Assembly (NCBI GenBank): GCA_905221605.1
Contig: CAJNDS010000090.1
Location: 169,241 to 233,240, forward strand
Source: Symbiodinium natans
Taxonomy: Eukaryota; Sar; Dinophyceae; Suessiales; Symbiodiniaceae
Direction: 5' to 3'
DNA: 64,000 nt
The notes beneath the pieces are model-generated. The model did no database searches, was not told the origin of the DNA, and was given only the letters and a program-made list of their open reading frames with translations. The position numbers and the translations under genes are program-made. Positions 23,236 through 32,555 of the stretch are shown piece after piece; position 1 is the stretch's first letter; each line of letters opens with the position of its first letter.

Positions 23236-23505
23236 AACGTCGTCGTCGTGGTGGTCGTTGCCGTAATGGTGGTAGTGGTAGTAGCAGTAGCAGTAGTAGG
23301 AGGGTGGTAGTCGTAGTCGTCAGTAGCAGTAGCAGTAGCAGTAGCAGGAGCAGTAGCAGTAGCAGTAGCAGAAGTAGTAGTAGCAGCAGCAGCAGCTGTG
23401 GTGATGGTGGTGGTGGTAGTGTGGTAGTGGCAATTGTAGTGGTAGTGGTAGCGGTATTAGTAGGTCGTAGTAGCAGTAGGAGTAGCAGTAAAAACAGTAC
23501 GCGAA
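23236..23505. repeat. GTA/GTC/AGC triplet array
   Basis: gtagtagcagtag-type triplets with ggtggt interruptions, in an intron between exons 5 and 6 of the Cys-rich gene. Confidence 0.93.
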
Positions 23506-23601
23506 TACTGCAAATCATACTAGTACTGTGTTGATGGTAAAAATACCAGTATTCCTACTCGTCACAATTCCACACGTAAACCTGAACCGAATGCACAGCA
23601 C

Positions 23602-23777
23602 CTCAAGATCTGCACTGACTCTGCTGACCCGAATGCCCATTGGGTTGGCCACAAGTCCTGGTTTCTTTACGGCTTCACTGTGTTTCTTGTATTCAGGTTT
23701 CACATGGGTTGTATGGGGCACAAGTTCTTCATGGCAATGGCGTTCGATGTGTCCAAGGCTCGGGGGTTTATGTTGGG
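23602..23777 (-). CDS. Exon 5 of Cys-rich protein gene
   Basis: 176 nt, phase 1-0. Acceptor ttcgccaccttcag|c with a good pyrimidine tract, donor cttgag|GTGCTG. His/Lys-rich: GHIERHCHEELVPHTTH, KPEYKKHSEAVKKPG, ending VSRVSADLE. Taking the one carried base from exon 4 restores an Ala codon. Confidence 0.55.
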
Positions 23778-23970
23778 CTGAAGGTGGCGAAAGAATGGGG
23801 GCGGGGACTCTACTCATAGGGGCCTTAGCCAATATAGTTGGAACGGGGCCTTGGGACGGACTGTAGCTATGATTAACTTAGAATACAGGCACGCCCGTGT
23901 TTTAGCCCTGCTTGGCCCACACGATCCCAAACGCCAACACCGAAAATGCTGCTTTAAAGGCCCCGTCTGC

Positions 23971-24226
23971 CGTCCAACCAGCAGCATGATGTAGCAGGCA
24001 CTGGGCGGATCTCTGATTCACAGAGGGAAAAATTACGATCCATCTTGGTGTAGGACCATCCGACGTAGGTGAAGAAGCCGGTGTTCGCGATTTTGCAGCA
24101 AAGATTGTTGTCTTCGCCTTTCAGTTCGTGATACCTTGGTGACATACCCGCACAGAAACAACAAACGCCTTGTGAAGGGGCTTGGAAATGGGAATACTCA
24201 GAAGAGGAAAGAGCATACCAACGGTA
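23971..24226 (-). CDS. Exon 4 of Cys-rich protein gene
   Basis: 256 nt, phase 0-1. Acceptor tctcctatgccag|t, donor tggacg|GCAGAC. Strongly coding-like codon use. Cys-dense and aromatic: GVCCFCAGMS, NNLCCKIANTGFFTYVGW, NFSLCESEI, ATSCCWLD. The frame stays open 5' of the acceptor as far as about 24246, so a slightly earlier acceptor is possible. Confidence 0.62.
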
Positions 24227-24877
24227 CTGGCATAGGAGACTATAATCTAAACCCCATTTGTATAGCGAAGCACAAACGTAGGACCGGAAGCCACAAATTT
24301 TCAGAGAGGTTCCTCCAACACACGGTTGAGGGTTTAAGGTGTAGGGCTCATGGTGTAGGTTTTCGGGTTACGGTCATAGGGTTGAGGGTTTCAGGTTCAG
24401 GGTTTAGGGTTACGAGGGTTCTACGCATGGCGATAAACCGCAATTTCCCAGCCAGACCACCCTTTTTTGGGGCAGGCAGGTCACGAACCAAGCCGCAATG
24501 CTGAGCCATGTTTAGAGAAGACATCGACTCCCGTCAGATTGAGCACCCACAGTCGTGCACCCGCTTGTCACACGCCCCAACCACCCCCAAAGAAGGGCTC
24601 CCAAACCACCCACAACACGCAAAGCCCGAAGAGCAGCCTCAAAGGTAGTGCTTTTGGCGATTGCCTCTGAAAGCTAGGAGCGGGCCTTGGGTTAGGGTTT
24701 AAGGTGTGGTGACGTCACTGGTGTGTGCACACCCAGGCCGCACCTGTGCATAGCAGACACACCCCACCACCCTGAGTTCAAACATTTTAGGGTATAGTTC
24801 TAACTTCTGTGCATCCTAGCGGGGCTCCGACATAACCGACGGGGTCCGTTACTTTTCGAAAGCAGCACTGCATCTGG

Positions 24878-25070
24878 GCTTTCTGTGAGTCTGTCCCTTT
24901 CTGGATTGGGCTTTCTGTGAGACTGTGCTGGCGAGTTTTCATGTGGGCCTTCTGTGAGGCTGTCCTGGCGGGTGCCGGAAGAAGCAATGGATTTGTCTTT
25001 CCGTGAGGCTGTGCTGGCGGGTTCTCATGTGGGCTTTCTGTCAGGCTGTCCTAGCGGGTGCCGGAAGCCA
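24878..25070. repeat. Tandem repeat with gctttctgtgaggctgt core
   Basis: Four to five imperfect units of 35-50 bp: a core tttctgtgaggctgtgctgg, then alternating gttctcatgtgg and gtgccggaag tails. Lies in intron 3 of the Cys-rich gene. Confidence 0.8.
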
Positions 25071-25663
25071 TTCTAGATCGTGAAGGGTTGGGGGGGTGCA
25101 ACCCTTGTCACAAGGATCCGCTGGCTTTGGGGAGCCGATCCAAATCGTGTCCTTTTCGGATGGGGCGGCCTCGTCCTTTCGGTGGCCACCAGTCACCTAG
25201 CTTTGCCTAGGCTCCGCATGCGCGCTTTCTGCCGCTCGCGAAGCTCGGGTCGCTTCGGGCTCCGCGGTGGCGTCGAGCCCTCAGCGAAGGCTTTAGGGTT
25301 TCCTAACCCTAAACCCTACATTCGATACCCATTCGGCGTCGAACTTGCGGAGCTGTAACATGCAAAGCCTTCACCCGAAGCCTTGCATTGTAAACCCCAA
25401 ACATACGTGGTCTCTTGATGTCTCTTGTCTAGCGAGTAATTAGTACCTATTGGGTGTCGATGTTACTGTTAGCAGATGCCTTCCGGCACAAAGTACTCCA
25501 ACGTTGGATCCGACAAACAAACCAACACCACAAAAACCTAAAGTCGAATACTGAACCCTAAACCCTAAACCCTGAACCCCAAATCCTCAACCCTTGTCGT
25601 CTCCTAGACCCCAACCCTATAGGCCTAGTCATCAAGCATACACCCGACACCCACATCTCAGAC

Positions 25664-25726
25664 CTGTCGAAGATGCCATCTCGGGTCACCTTCCTCCTCA
25701 CTCGGGCATTCTGCATCCGACTTCAC
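25664..25726 (-). CDS. Exon 3 of Cys-rich protein gene
   Basis: 63 nt, phase 0-0, between acceptor gaatgcag|g and donor cgacag|GTCTGA. Encodes 21 residues, among them KSDAECPSEEEGDPRWHLRQ. Confidence 0.5.
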
Positions 25727-26033
25727 CTGCATTCAGCTACAGGGCTCAGGCTTTGAGGTTTAAGCTAAGGTTGAGGCTTCAAGGTTTAGGGTGTTATCAT
25801 GGTTCGGCCTCCTGGGCGTTAAGGGTTCAGTCCAGGGCTAAATCTCGCGTGGAATGAGTTTACTCTCTTTGGAGGGTTCTCGTTTAACCCCTGCGCCTGA
25901 TCTCCCAACCCATGAACACTGAACATCCCCAAGGGCACCACTGCGGCGTAGATCCTAACTCCAAACTCTATCTAAACCCTTTTGACAACCCTACAGCCCA
26001 CTAAACCCATGGTTTAAAAGGAAAGGGGCCAGC

Positions 26034-26186
26034 CTTCTTGCAGTAACAGGCATTGTTCTTGAAGCCATGCTGCAGCCTGCCAGTCTCGGTACGCTCCGAG
26101 ACTGAAGCTTGAACAGGCATATCAGGTGTATCAGGTATATGTTGATAGGCAAACTCATAACCCGCACAAGGGCCATCATCACAATC
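26034..26186 (-). CDS. Exon 2 of Cys-rich protein gene
   Basis: Acceptor tgtggtttag|g, donor gcaagaag|GCTGGC (GC type). Exactly 51 codons, phase 0-0. Acidic start (DCDDGPCAGYEF), end FKNNACYCKK. The +1 frame is also open and hydrophobic, but the chosen frame matches the Cys-rich character of neighbouring exons. Confidence 0.5.
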
Positions 26187-26337
26187 CTAAACCACACAAA
26201 AGTGGCGACAAAAGTGGCAGGCAATAACATCAGACTTGATGGGCACGATAGACATCTTCAGGAGATCAAGAGTGCAGGCAGCATGCTACTGGCTTTCAGA
26301 AGGAGCTTCTGCATCCTGCATGGCGCAACCAAGTCAC

Positions 26338-26615
26338 AAGTCGTTCCGCGTCTTGTTATCGAGCGTTGCCCAAGGTACAATATCGATTTCATCGTCCACC
26401 AAATCGGCATCCAAGTCGTCTTCCTGGGTCTTGCCTTCCGGCAGTATCATCAATGTCTGTACATATTCTGTACTGTCGAAACACAGAACCCTGTATAACA
26501 ACAAGCCATGATAACCTTTTTGCCATTGGCGCCCAGCTTCTGTCGCCCGCATGGCACGCGTTCCCAAGGTGCAAAGCAGCAAAAACCAGCAAGATGACGG
26601 CATCTGAAGCGCCAT
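26338..26615 (-). CDS. Exon 1: start codon, signal peptide, acidic segment
   Basis: The ATG lies in accgccATGg, a strong eukaryotic start context. The N-terminus MALQMPSSCWFLLLCTLG looks like a signal peptide. It is followed by a basic patch and an acidic run (QEDDLDADLVDDEIDI). The frame is open to a TGA just after a possible GTGACT donor (26337), but that donor leaves phase 2 whereas exon 2 needs phase 0. A GTACCT donor at 26378 would fit, so the true end may be 26379. Confidence 0.55.
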
Positions 26616-27519
26616 GGCGGTGATATGGAAAAAACATGGGTACCACAAGCAACGGCCTGCTGCGGCCGTGAGCAAGTCACGGCTGCCGGGCGAATAGGTG
26701 AGTGAACAAATACGACATGCATGTTTAGTTTTGTAAACGGTGCAGTATACTCACTCTAGACCCGAAGTCCCGTCGGAGAACTGTCTCGCTTGTCAACAAG
26801 GCTACTGCATAAACATTTGGGCGCACAGGTGCAATCAAAATCTTCCTTGGTTACGAGGATCACTCGGAACTACTTGGCTGGTTGTCTACAACTCAAAACC
26901 CTAAACCCTAAACCGGAAGCCCAAAAGGTCTTAAACCCCTCAACCCTGAAACCTGAACCCCCATAGTAATTCCTTCTTGCTGAGGTTGGAAGACCCGTCC
27001 CACCCTCCCTTCTCCCCCCACTCGGGTTCAGGTTTGACGTGGGCTCTAGTGCTGAGATTTGTTCCGTAGAATGTCTTTAAACATGTATCGTCTCGGAAGA
27101 CTCCGGAGGGCCGAGTCCCCCTAACCTACCCCTACTTACCCCCTCCCCTCCTACCCTCTACCTCAGGCTTTAGAATCCTTTGTGCTTTGTGTCCGAAGCA
27201 GGAGCGCATTGACATAGGTTCTAAAACCCTGAAACCTATACCAAATCCCAAACCCCAAACCCTAAACCCTACACCCTAGCACATCCGAGACCATGAGCTT
27301 TTAGGACTTCCAGGCTCCGGGAGCCCTAAACCCTAAACCCTTGCCCTAAATTCCTCAAATACCCCTAGCACATCCCAGATCGTGAGCTTTCAGGACCTCC
27401 GCGGTTTTCTCTGGGGAGGCCTTTTCTGTTGTTGACTTGAGCCCCAGGCGTTTCAGACTCATGGCTTTCTTGCTTTGGCTCAGGCGAGGTGACTCAGGGG
27501 TTTTAGGGAAAAGGGTTGA

Positions 27520-27963
27520 GGGTTTAGGGTTTGGGGTTCGGGGTCTCGGGTCTCGGGTCTCGGGTCTAGGGTCTAGGGTCTAGGGTCTAGGGTCTAGGGT
27601 CTAGGGTCTAGGGTCTAGGGTCTAGGGTCTAGGGTCTAGGGTCTAGGGTCTAGGGTCTAAAATCTAGGGTCTAGGGTCTAGGTCTAGGGTCTAGGGTCTA
27701 GGGTCTAGGGTCTGGGGTCTAGGGTCTAGGGTCTAGGGTCTAGGGTCTAGGGTCTAGGGTCTAGGGTCTAGGGTCTAAAATCTAGGGTCTAGGGTCTAGG
27801 GTCTAGGGTCTAGGGTCTAGGGTTTAGGGTTTAGGGTTCAGGGTTCAGGGTTCAGGGTTCAGGGTTCAGGGTTTAGGGTTTAGGGTTTAGGGTTTAGGGT
27901 TTAGGGTTTAGGGTTTAGGGTTTAGGGTTTAGGGTTTAGGGTTTTTGGTTTAGGGTTTAGGGT
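27520..27963. repeat. Interstitial telomere-like array with ordered variant blocks
   Basis: 7-bp units, G-rich on the plus strand: four tctcggg, about 33 tctaggg (two interrupted by aaatctaggg), a few tttaggg, four or five ttcaggg, then about 15 tttaggg. It ends in tatggagtg with no chromosome end. It lies about 0.9 kb upstream of the Cys-rich gene's ATG. Confidence 0.97.
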
Positions 27964-28469
27964 ATGGAGTGTTGGGAGTATAGGTGGACGTCCCTTCTCA
28001 AGCCAAGCAGCGCCAAGGAGGCCCGGATTGACGGCCAGCGCCTGGCGGGGTAAACCTCCACTTGCTTTACCTACAAGTAATAAACCTACAAAGCAACAAT
28101 AGGTCACTTCATCCTAAACGGCCTACATGCTCAAGACTCAAGCCTCCCAAAGGTCCTGAAGCTGCCCTTGGAACCCAAAAGCCTCGAAACCAAACCAAAT
28201 TCTGTTCCAGCCAGCACAAACTCTGAGCCTTTGCAAAGTTGGGTGCGGATAAGGCCTGAATGCTGTGGTCGAGCGTTCAGGGTTGTGGGGTTCAGGGCTC
28301 GTTCGCGTCATTTTGCTTGGAGGGTGGGGGGTTTTGGGCCTTGGCTCTTAAAGCCTCATTGGCGCTTTTGGGTTCAGGGGTCGCGTGGTCGGGTTCACTT
28401 CAGATCCTTTTTTTGGTGGGAGGGGGGGGGGGCTGGGAGCGGGTTGGTGGTTTGGGCGGTCTAGAGTTC

Positions 28470-28535
28470 GTTGCTCTTTCGTTGCTCTTTCGTTGTGCTT
28501 TCGTTGCTCTTTCGTTGCTCTTTCGTTGTTCTTTG
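28470..28535. repeat. 11-bp tandem repeat
   Basis: Six units of gttgctctttc with point variants. The antisense reads as a repetitive charged peptide, probably not translated. Confidence 0.85.
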
Positions 28536-28819
28536 TGTTCTTGCCTATAACCCCTTCACAAGGCCAAAAGCTCCTCAACTCTTCTGATAAGAAGAAACAG
28601 AAAAAACTCCCCCCCCCCTCCCCCCCGAGCGTCTTGAACTCACAGCGAAGTTTTCGGCGGCCGGAAAGGCCACGGAGTCCCGAGGTCCCCAGGTTTCTGG
28701 GCGCACTTAGATTAGGGCTGTGAACTCTCTGGCGCCGATCAGCAGGAGTCTTGACCAGACCCAGGCCACCCAGGGCCCTGGCCGAGGCTGCGCCGGGGGC
28801 AGCTGCCAGGGCCTTCTGC

Positions 28820-28932
28820 CAGCTTGCTGCAGCTTAAGGGTACGAGGGTTTCTGCGTACAATGGCCATCAAGGGGTCGCCTGGATTTGTGTAGTCCTGCT
28901 TAGCCCTCATAAACTTTAACTGCATCTGTACC
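28820..28932 (-). CDS. Candidate exon downstream of the coiled-coil locus
   Basis: 113 nt between the strong acceptor ttctcacctttccag|g and a GC donor gctg|GCAGAA. Encodes VQMQLKFMRAKQDYTNPG, then DPLMAIVRRNPRTLKLQQA. Probably the same gene as the exons at 29-32.5 kb. Confidence 0.42.
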
Positions 28933-29064
28933 CTGGAAAGGTGAGAAGCCAGCAAGGAAGCCATGAACCGCTTGCTTCCACACAACACATTCTGGAGTCA
29001 AAAACCTGGCAAACCTTACCCAACACAATCCCACCGACAGCCTTTGTTCAAGAAACCCTGCAAC

Positions 29065-29254
29065 CCTGGGCCCCCAGAGCCCCCCCAGATCCGTTCTCTC
29101 TGAGTTCCCGGGCTTCAGCGGCGCCGGGCGCTGCCGCGAGCGCCTCCAAAGTTCGCAAAGCTGTCTGAGGACTCGAAGACGCTTCGGGGCGGGCGACATC
29201 CGGGTTCCGGAAGAACTTGTGTGATTCAGTGGACTGTGGTATCGTCATTTGTTG
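29065..29254 (-). CDS. Candidate exon, Ala/Glu-rich protein
   Basis: Open for 63 codons from acceptor catcaagcag|c. Reads MTIPQSTESHKFFRNPDVA, then RPEASSSPQTALRTLEAL and AAEARELRENGSGG; codon third positions are GC-rich. It could begin the protein at the ATG (29248) or continue the coiled-coil gene upstream. The 3' boundary (GTTGCA at 29064) is uncertain. Confidence 0.4.
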
Positions 29255-29752
29255 CTGCTTGATGTTTAAGTTGGATGTATCCGGGCTTTCAAGGCAGGCG
29301 CCTAGTGCCCGCAGGCCCCCCAAGTCAGGATCGCATGACTTCGGGGGGCGATGAAGGACGAGAGATGTAGGTGGCTGTTTTTAGGGGGAAGCCTTCTGAC
29401 TTTGGCTAGTCGGTGAACAAGACCTCTCAGCCTGGAAGCCTCGAAGCCTCTAACTCGAAGCAATCGCCCAAAGCTGCCTTCGCAGCCGCAGGACTGCCAG
29501 CAAGAGCCTGGAGCGTTTAGAGTTGCACCTGACTTGAACTCCCTGGTTAGTGCAGTCATGAGATTTGTACTGGACCCTCAGCCGACCTCCGGCGAAATCC
29601 TGCAACCCAAGGCCTGGATAAACTCACAACAGATTTTCATGTTAGAGTCTAGGTTTGAAGGATTCAAGGAGCATGCCTGGTCCCAGCCCGAAAGTCGAAA
29701 ACCCTGCCTGCACTTGCGGCATCACTAACACCTCTCAAACCTCTCAAAAACT

Positions 29753-29868
29753 CTCACCCCAAGATCCTTTAAGCGTGGCCCGAGCCTGCGTCACTTTGGC
29801 CGCAGCCGCGGCCTCCGTGGTCAAGCTCCACAAGAAGGAGGAAGGTTCCAAGGCGGATCAGGAGCGGT
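29753..29868. other. Coding-like exon, strand ambiguous
   Basis: Both strands are open and splice-bounded. Plus: DPLSVARACVTLAAAAASVV then KLHKKEEGSKADQER before a donor gagcg|GTGAGG. Minus: TTEAAAAAKVTQARATLKGSW before a donor ttggg|GTGAGA, behind a pyrimidine-rich acceptor. The minus reading fits the surrounding coiled-coil locus; the plus reading is longer. Both show GC-rich third positions. Confidence 0.4.
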
Positions 29869-30192
29869 GAGGAGAAATTTCGGGTTAAGGGGTGGAGTCT
29901 AGGACTTTTTGGGTTAAAGGCTGAGCAGATTGCAGTTTCTCTTGAACATGTTTCTACATGAAGCTTGCATGTCTAGGAGACTTGCGCCTTCTAGTTCGAC
30001 AACATCCTGAGCACGAAGAAAAACCCACGTAGTCCCTGAGCTCAACCCTTGTACCTCCTCCACACCCTCAACTTAACCCAATAGAGCCTCAGGCAAGGAA
30101 TCTCGAGTGCTGGCGCAGGGATTTCCGGCTCCATCAAAAATCATAGAAAACTGTGGGCCTTAAGACACCAACTCTCAAATCCCCTCATTGGC

Positions 30193-30244
30193 CTGCGCCC
30201 TCATTTGGGCCGCGTCCTTCTTGCGAGCCTCCTCCCTCGCCTTG
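30193..30244 (-). CDS. Candidate exon, coiled-coil-like protein
   Basis: Acceptor ttttgctgcacatag|c, GC donor gcgcag|GCCAAT. Encodes KAREEARKKDAAQMRAQ, highly charged helix. Same strand and composition as the exons at 31.8 and 32.5 kb. Confidence 0.48.
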
Positions 30245-30513
30245 CTATGTGCAGCAAAAAAGTGAAAACATGTTTGTTTGGTGTCTAGGGATAGCACCGA
30301 TCAGCAGTTGGGCTTCAGGGTAGCAATCAGGGAACCTCCAGATTTCGAGCCGATGACTGGGCACCGAAGCCAGAACCCCAAGGAAGATGCCCATATACAC
30401 GGCAAAAGACAATATGGAAAGGAAAAGTATTGCTCACCTGAGGCCCTCAAGTAAATGCCCCTAAGAGAACAACCTTCAAAACCTTGTCGACGACGACTGC
30501 CGAAAAAGAAACA

Positions 30514-31769
30514 CAACCAACACACACACACACACACACAACAAACAGAATACAAAGAACAATAAAAGCAGTAATAATAATGGTGATAAGAAGAGTAAGA
30601 GTAAGAGCAAGAGTAAGAGTAAGAGTAAGAGTAGGAGTCAGAACAAGGACAAGGACAAGGACAAGAACAAGAACAACTACAAGAACAACAACAAGAACAA
30701 CAACAAGAACAACAACAAGAACAACAACAAGAATAGGAATAAGAATTAATAAGAAGAACATTTTAACAAAATGAGCATAATCACAACCATGAGACTAATA
30801 ACAACAAAGATAAAAACACAAAAATAAAAACGATGATGGTAATGATAATAACACTAATAATAATGTAATAATAATAATCATAATAATAGTAAGAGCAATA
30901 ATCGTAATAATAACAATAGTATGAATACTAGTCACTATAGTAAAAATAGGAATAATAGTTATAATAATGATAGTAATAATCGTAATAATAGTAATAGTAA
31001 TAATTGTAATAATTGTAATAATAGTAATAATAGTATAATAGTAATAATAGTATATAATCATAGAAGTAATAATAGTAATAATAGTAATAATATTATATAG
31101 TCATGATAGTAATAATAATAATAATAATAGTATATGGAATAATAGAAATAAAAAATAAAAATATAAAAAAAAAAAACAACAAGAATAATATTAATCATAG
31201 TAATCATGGTAATCATAGCAATACTAGCAATAATAGTAATAATAGGAATAATAATAATAGTAATAATAGTAATAATCGTAATAATAGCAATAATTATAAT
31301 AATACTAAGAATAGTAAGAATAATAAGCATAATAATAATAATCATTGGAATAGTAACAATAATCATAATAATAATAAAAGTAATCATAGTAACCATAGCA
31401 ATCATAGTAATAATAGTAGTAATAGTAATAAAATAATAGTAATAATAGTAGTCAGTAATAATAGTAATCATAATCATAATAATCATAATAGTAATAGTAA
31501 CAGTTATATTAATAATACTCAAACAAGAAAGACCACACACAAACAAACATGAACACACACAAACAAACACAAACAAGCACAAACAAACACAAACAAACAC
31601 AAGCAAACACAAGCAAACACAAACAAACACAAACAAACACAAACAAACACAAACAAACACAAGCAAACACAAGCAAACACAAACAAACACAAACAAACAC
31701 AAACAAACAGGCAGACAAACACAAACAAACAGGCAGACAAACAGACAGGCAAACATAAACAGACAAACA

Positions 31770-31818
<49 letters not shown>
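30514..31818. repeat. 1.3-kb compound microsatellite
   Basis: (AC)n, then hexamers (agagta, aggaca, agaaca), then about 700 bp of imperfect AAT/AGT triplets (30785-31510), then a 10-bp unit acaaacaaac (31550-31740), then (AC)n. It separates the two best coiled-coil exons. Confidence 0.95.
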
Positions 31819-31820
<2 letters not shown>

Positions 31821-31836
31821 GAACCAACACAGCTGC

Positions 31837-31889
31837 CTGGCGGCGCGCCGCCTCGAGGGCTCTCTGACGCGCCTCCGCCTCTTCCTTTT
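31837..31889 (-). CDS. Candidate exon, coiled-coil-like protein
   Basis: Between acceptor gactccactcag|a and a GC donor cgccag|GCAGCT. One frame encodes KEEAEARQRALEAARRQ, an ideal heptad-like Glu/Ala/Arg helix. GC-rich third positions contrast with the AC/AT repeats that border it. Confidence 0.45.
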
Positions 31890-32508
31890 CTGAGTGGAGT
31901 CTGAAGGGCTTTTCGGCTTTGCTTTCTCGGCGTGGGGGGTTTAGGGGAGCCCGTTGCGTTTTGCTTAGAGCTTTGTGGGGTTTGCGGTTTGGGGTTTAGG
32001 GAAGCACCCCAGAATTCTTATCGGTCAATTTCCACTACAAGGCTGGAAGGAATGAATATTCATGGTTTTGGCTTGTCAAACATGGTTGAAAAGGTGTATC
32101 CATCACTCAGGTTCTTGCCAGCCAGTCCTATAACGCATGCCAATCCAGGAAACCAACTGCTGGGACCGATCCTGAAACAACAAGCTGCGGATAAACGCAT
32201 GCCACCCCTCAGCCTTCTACCGTCTTCTGAGCACGCGGCAAATTCCCAGACACAAGTCTCAACAGTCACCGCCACCCTGAAACCAAGTCTCCAGAGTGCA
32301 ACCAGACGGCCCGATCCTAAGTCACCAATCCCACACCACTGAACAGATCAAGACCAACATGAGGACCATCCAACCCTAAACCACCAATGTCCTGAACTGC
32401 CCCAGAACTCTGATTGTGAAAGGCTCAGACTTGAGCACAAAACCTACAACTCAGATGATCAAACTTTCAAGTAACTCTCACCGGCAACCCTCAGCAACGA
32501 ACCCTCAC

Positions 32509-32555
32509 TCGCATTCGTAGGCCTGCTGCTTCCGCTGCCGGCGCTCGACCACCGC
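32509..32555 (-). CDS. Candidate exon, coiled-coil-like protein
   Basis: Between acceptor ccacactggcgcag|g and donor tgcga|GTGAGG. Encodes AVVERRQRKQQAYEC, charged and helical. It resembles the exons at 31837-31889 and 30193-30244 on the same strand, so one gene is likely, but the phases do not connect directly; intermediate exons may be missing. Confidence 0.42.

Larger units (their letters stand above)
18392..26615 (-). other. Spliced gene model (at least 12 further exons): Cys-rich secretory or membrane protein
   Basis: I chained exons by translating the minus strand between AG acceptors and GT/GC donors. From exon 2 to the last exon found, the phases agree at every junction (0-0, 0-0, 0-1, 1-0, 0-0, 0-0, 0-0, 0-0, 0-1, 1-0, 0-2, 2-2), which is unlikely by chance. 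Donors are GT in seven introns and GC in five (GCTGGC, GCAGAC, GCCTCT, GCCGTA, GCGACC). Most acceptors read AG|G, as in dinoflagellates. Introns range from 46 nt to 1.7 kb and contain the telomere-like words absent from the exons. The product, over 600 aa so far, has a hydrophobic N-terminus, an acidic segment, several Cys-rich exons and one membrane segment. I do not recognise the family. The junction from exon 1 to exon 2 and the 3' end (below 18392) are unresolved. Confidence 0.65.

Noticed and set aside
27520-27963. True chromosome end
   Set aside because: Unique sequence continues on both sides and the array is a mixture of variant blocks.
30484-31830. Frames over the AC/AAT array
   Set aside because: Low-complexity artefacts on both strands.
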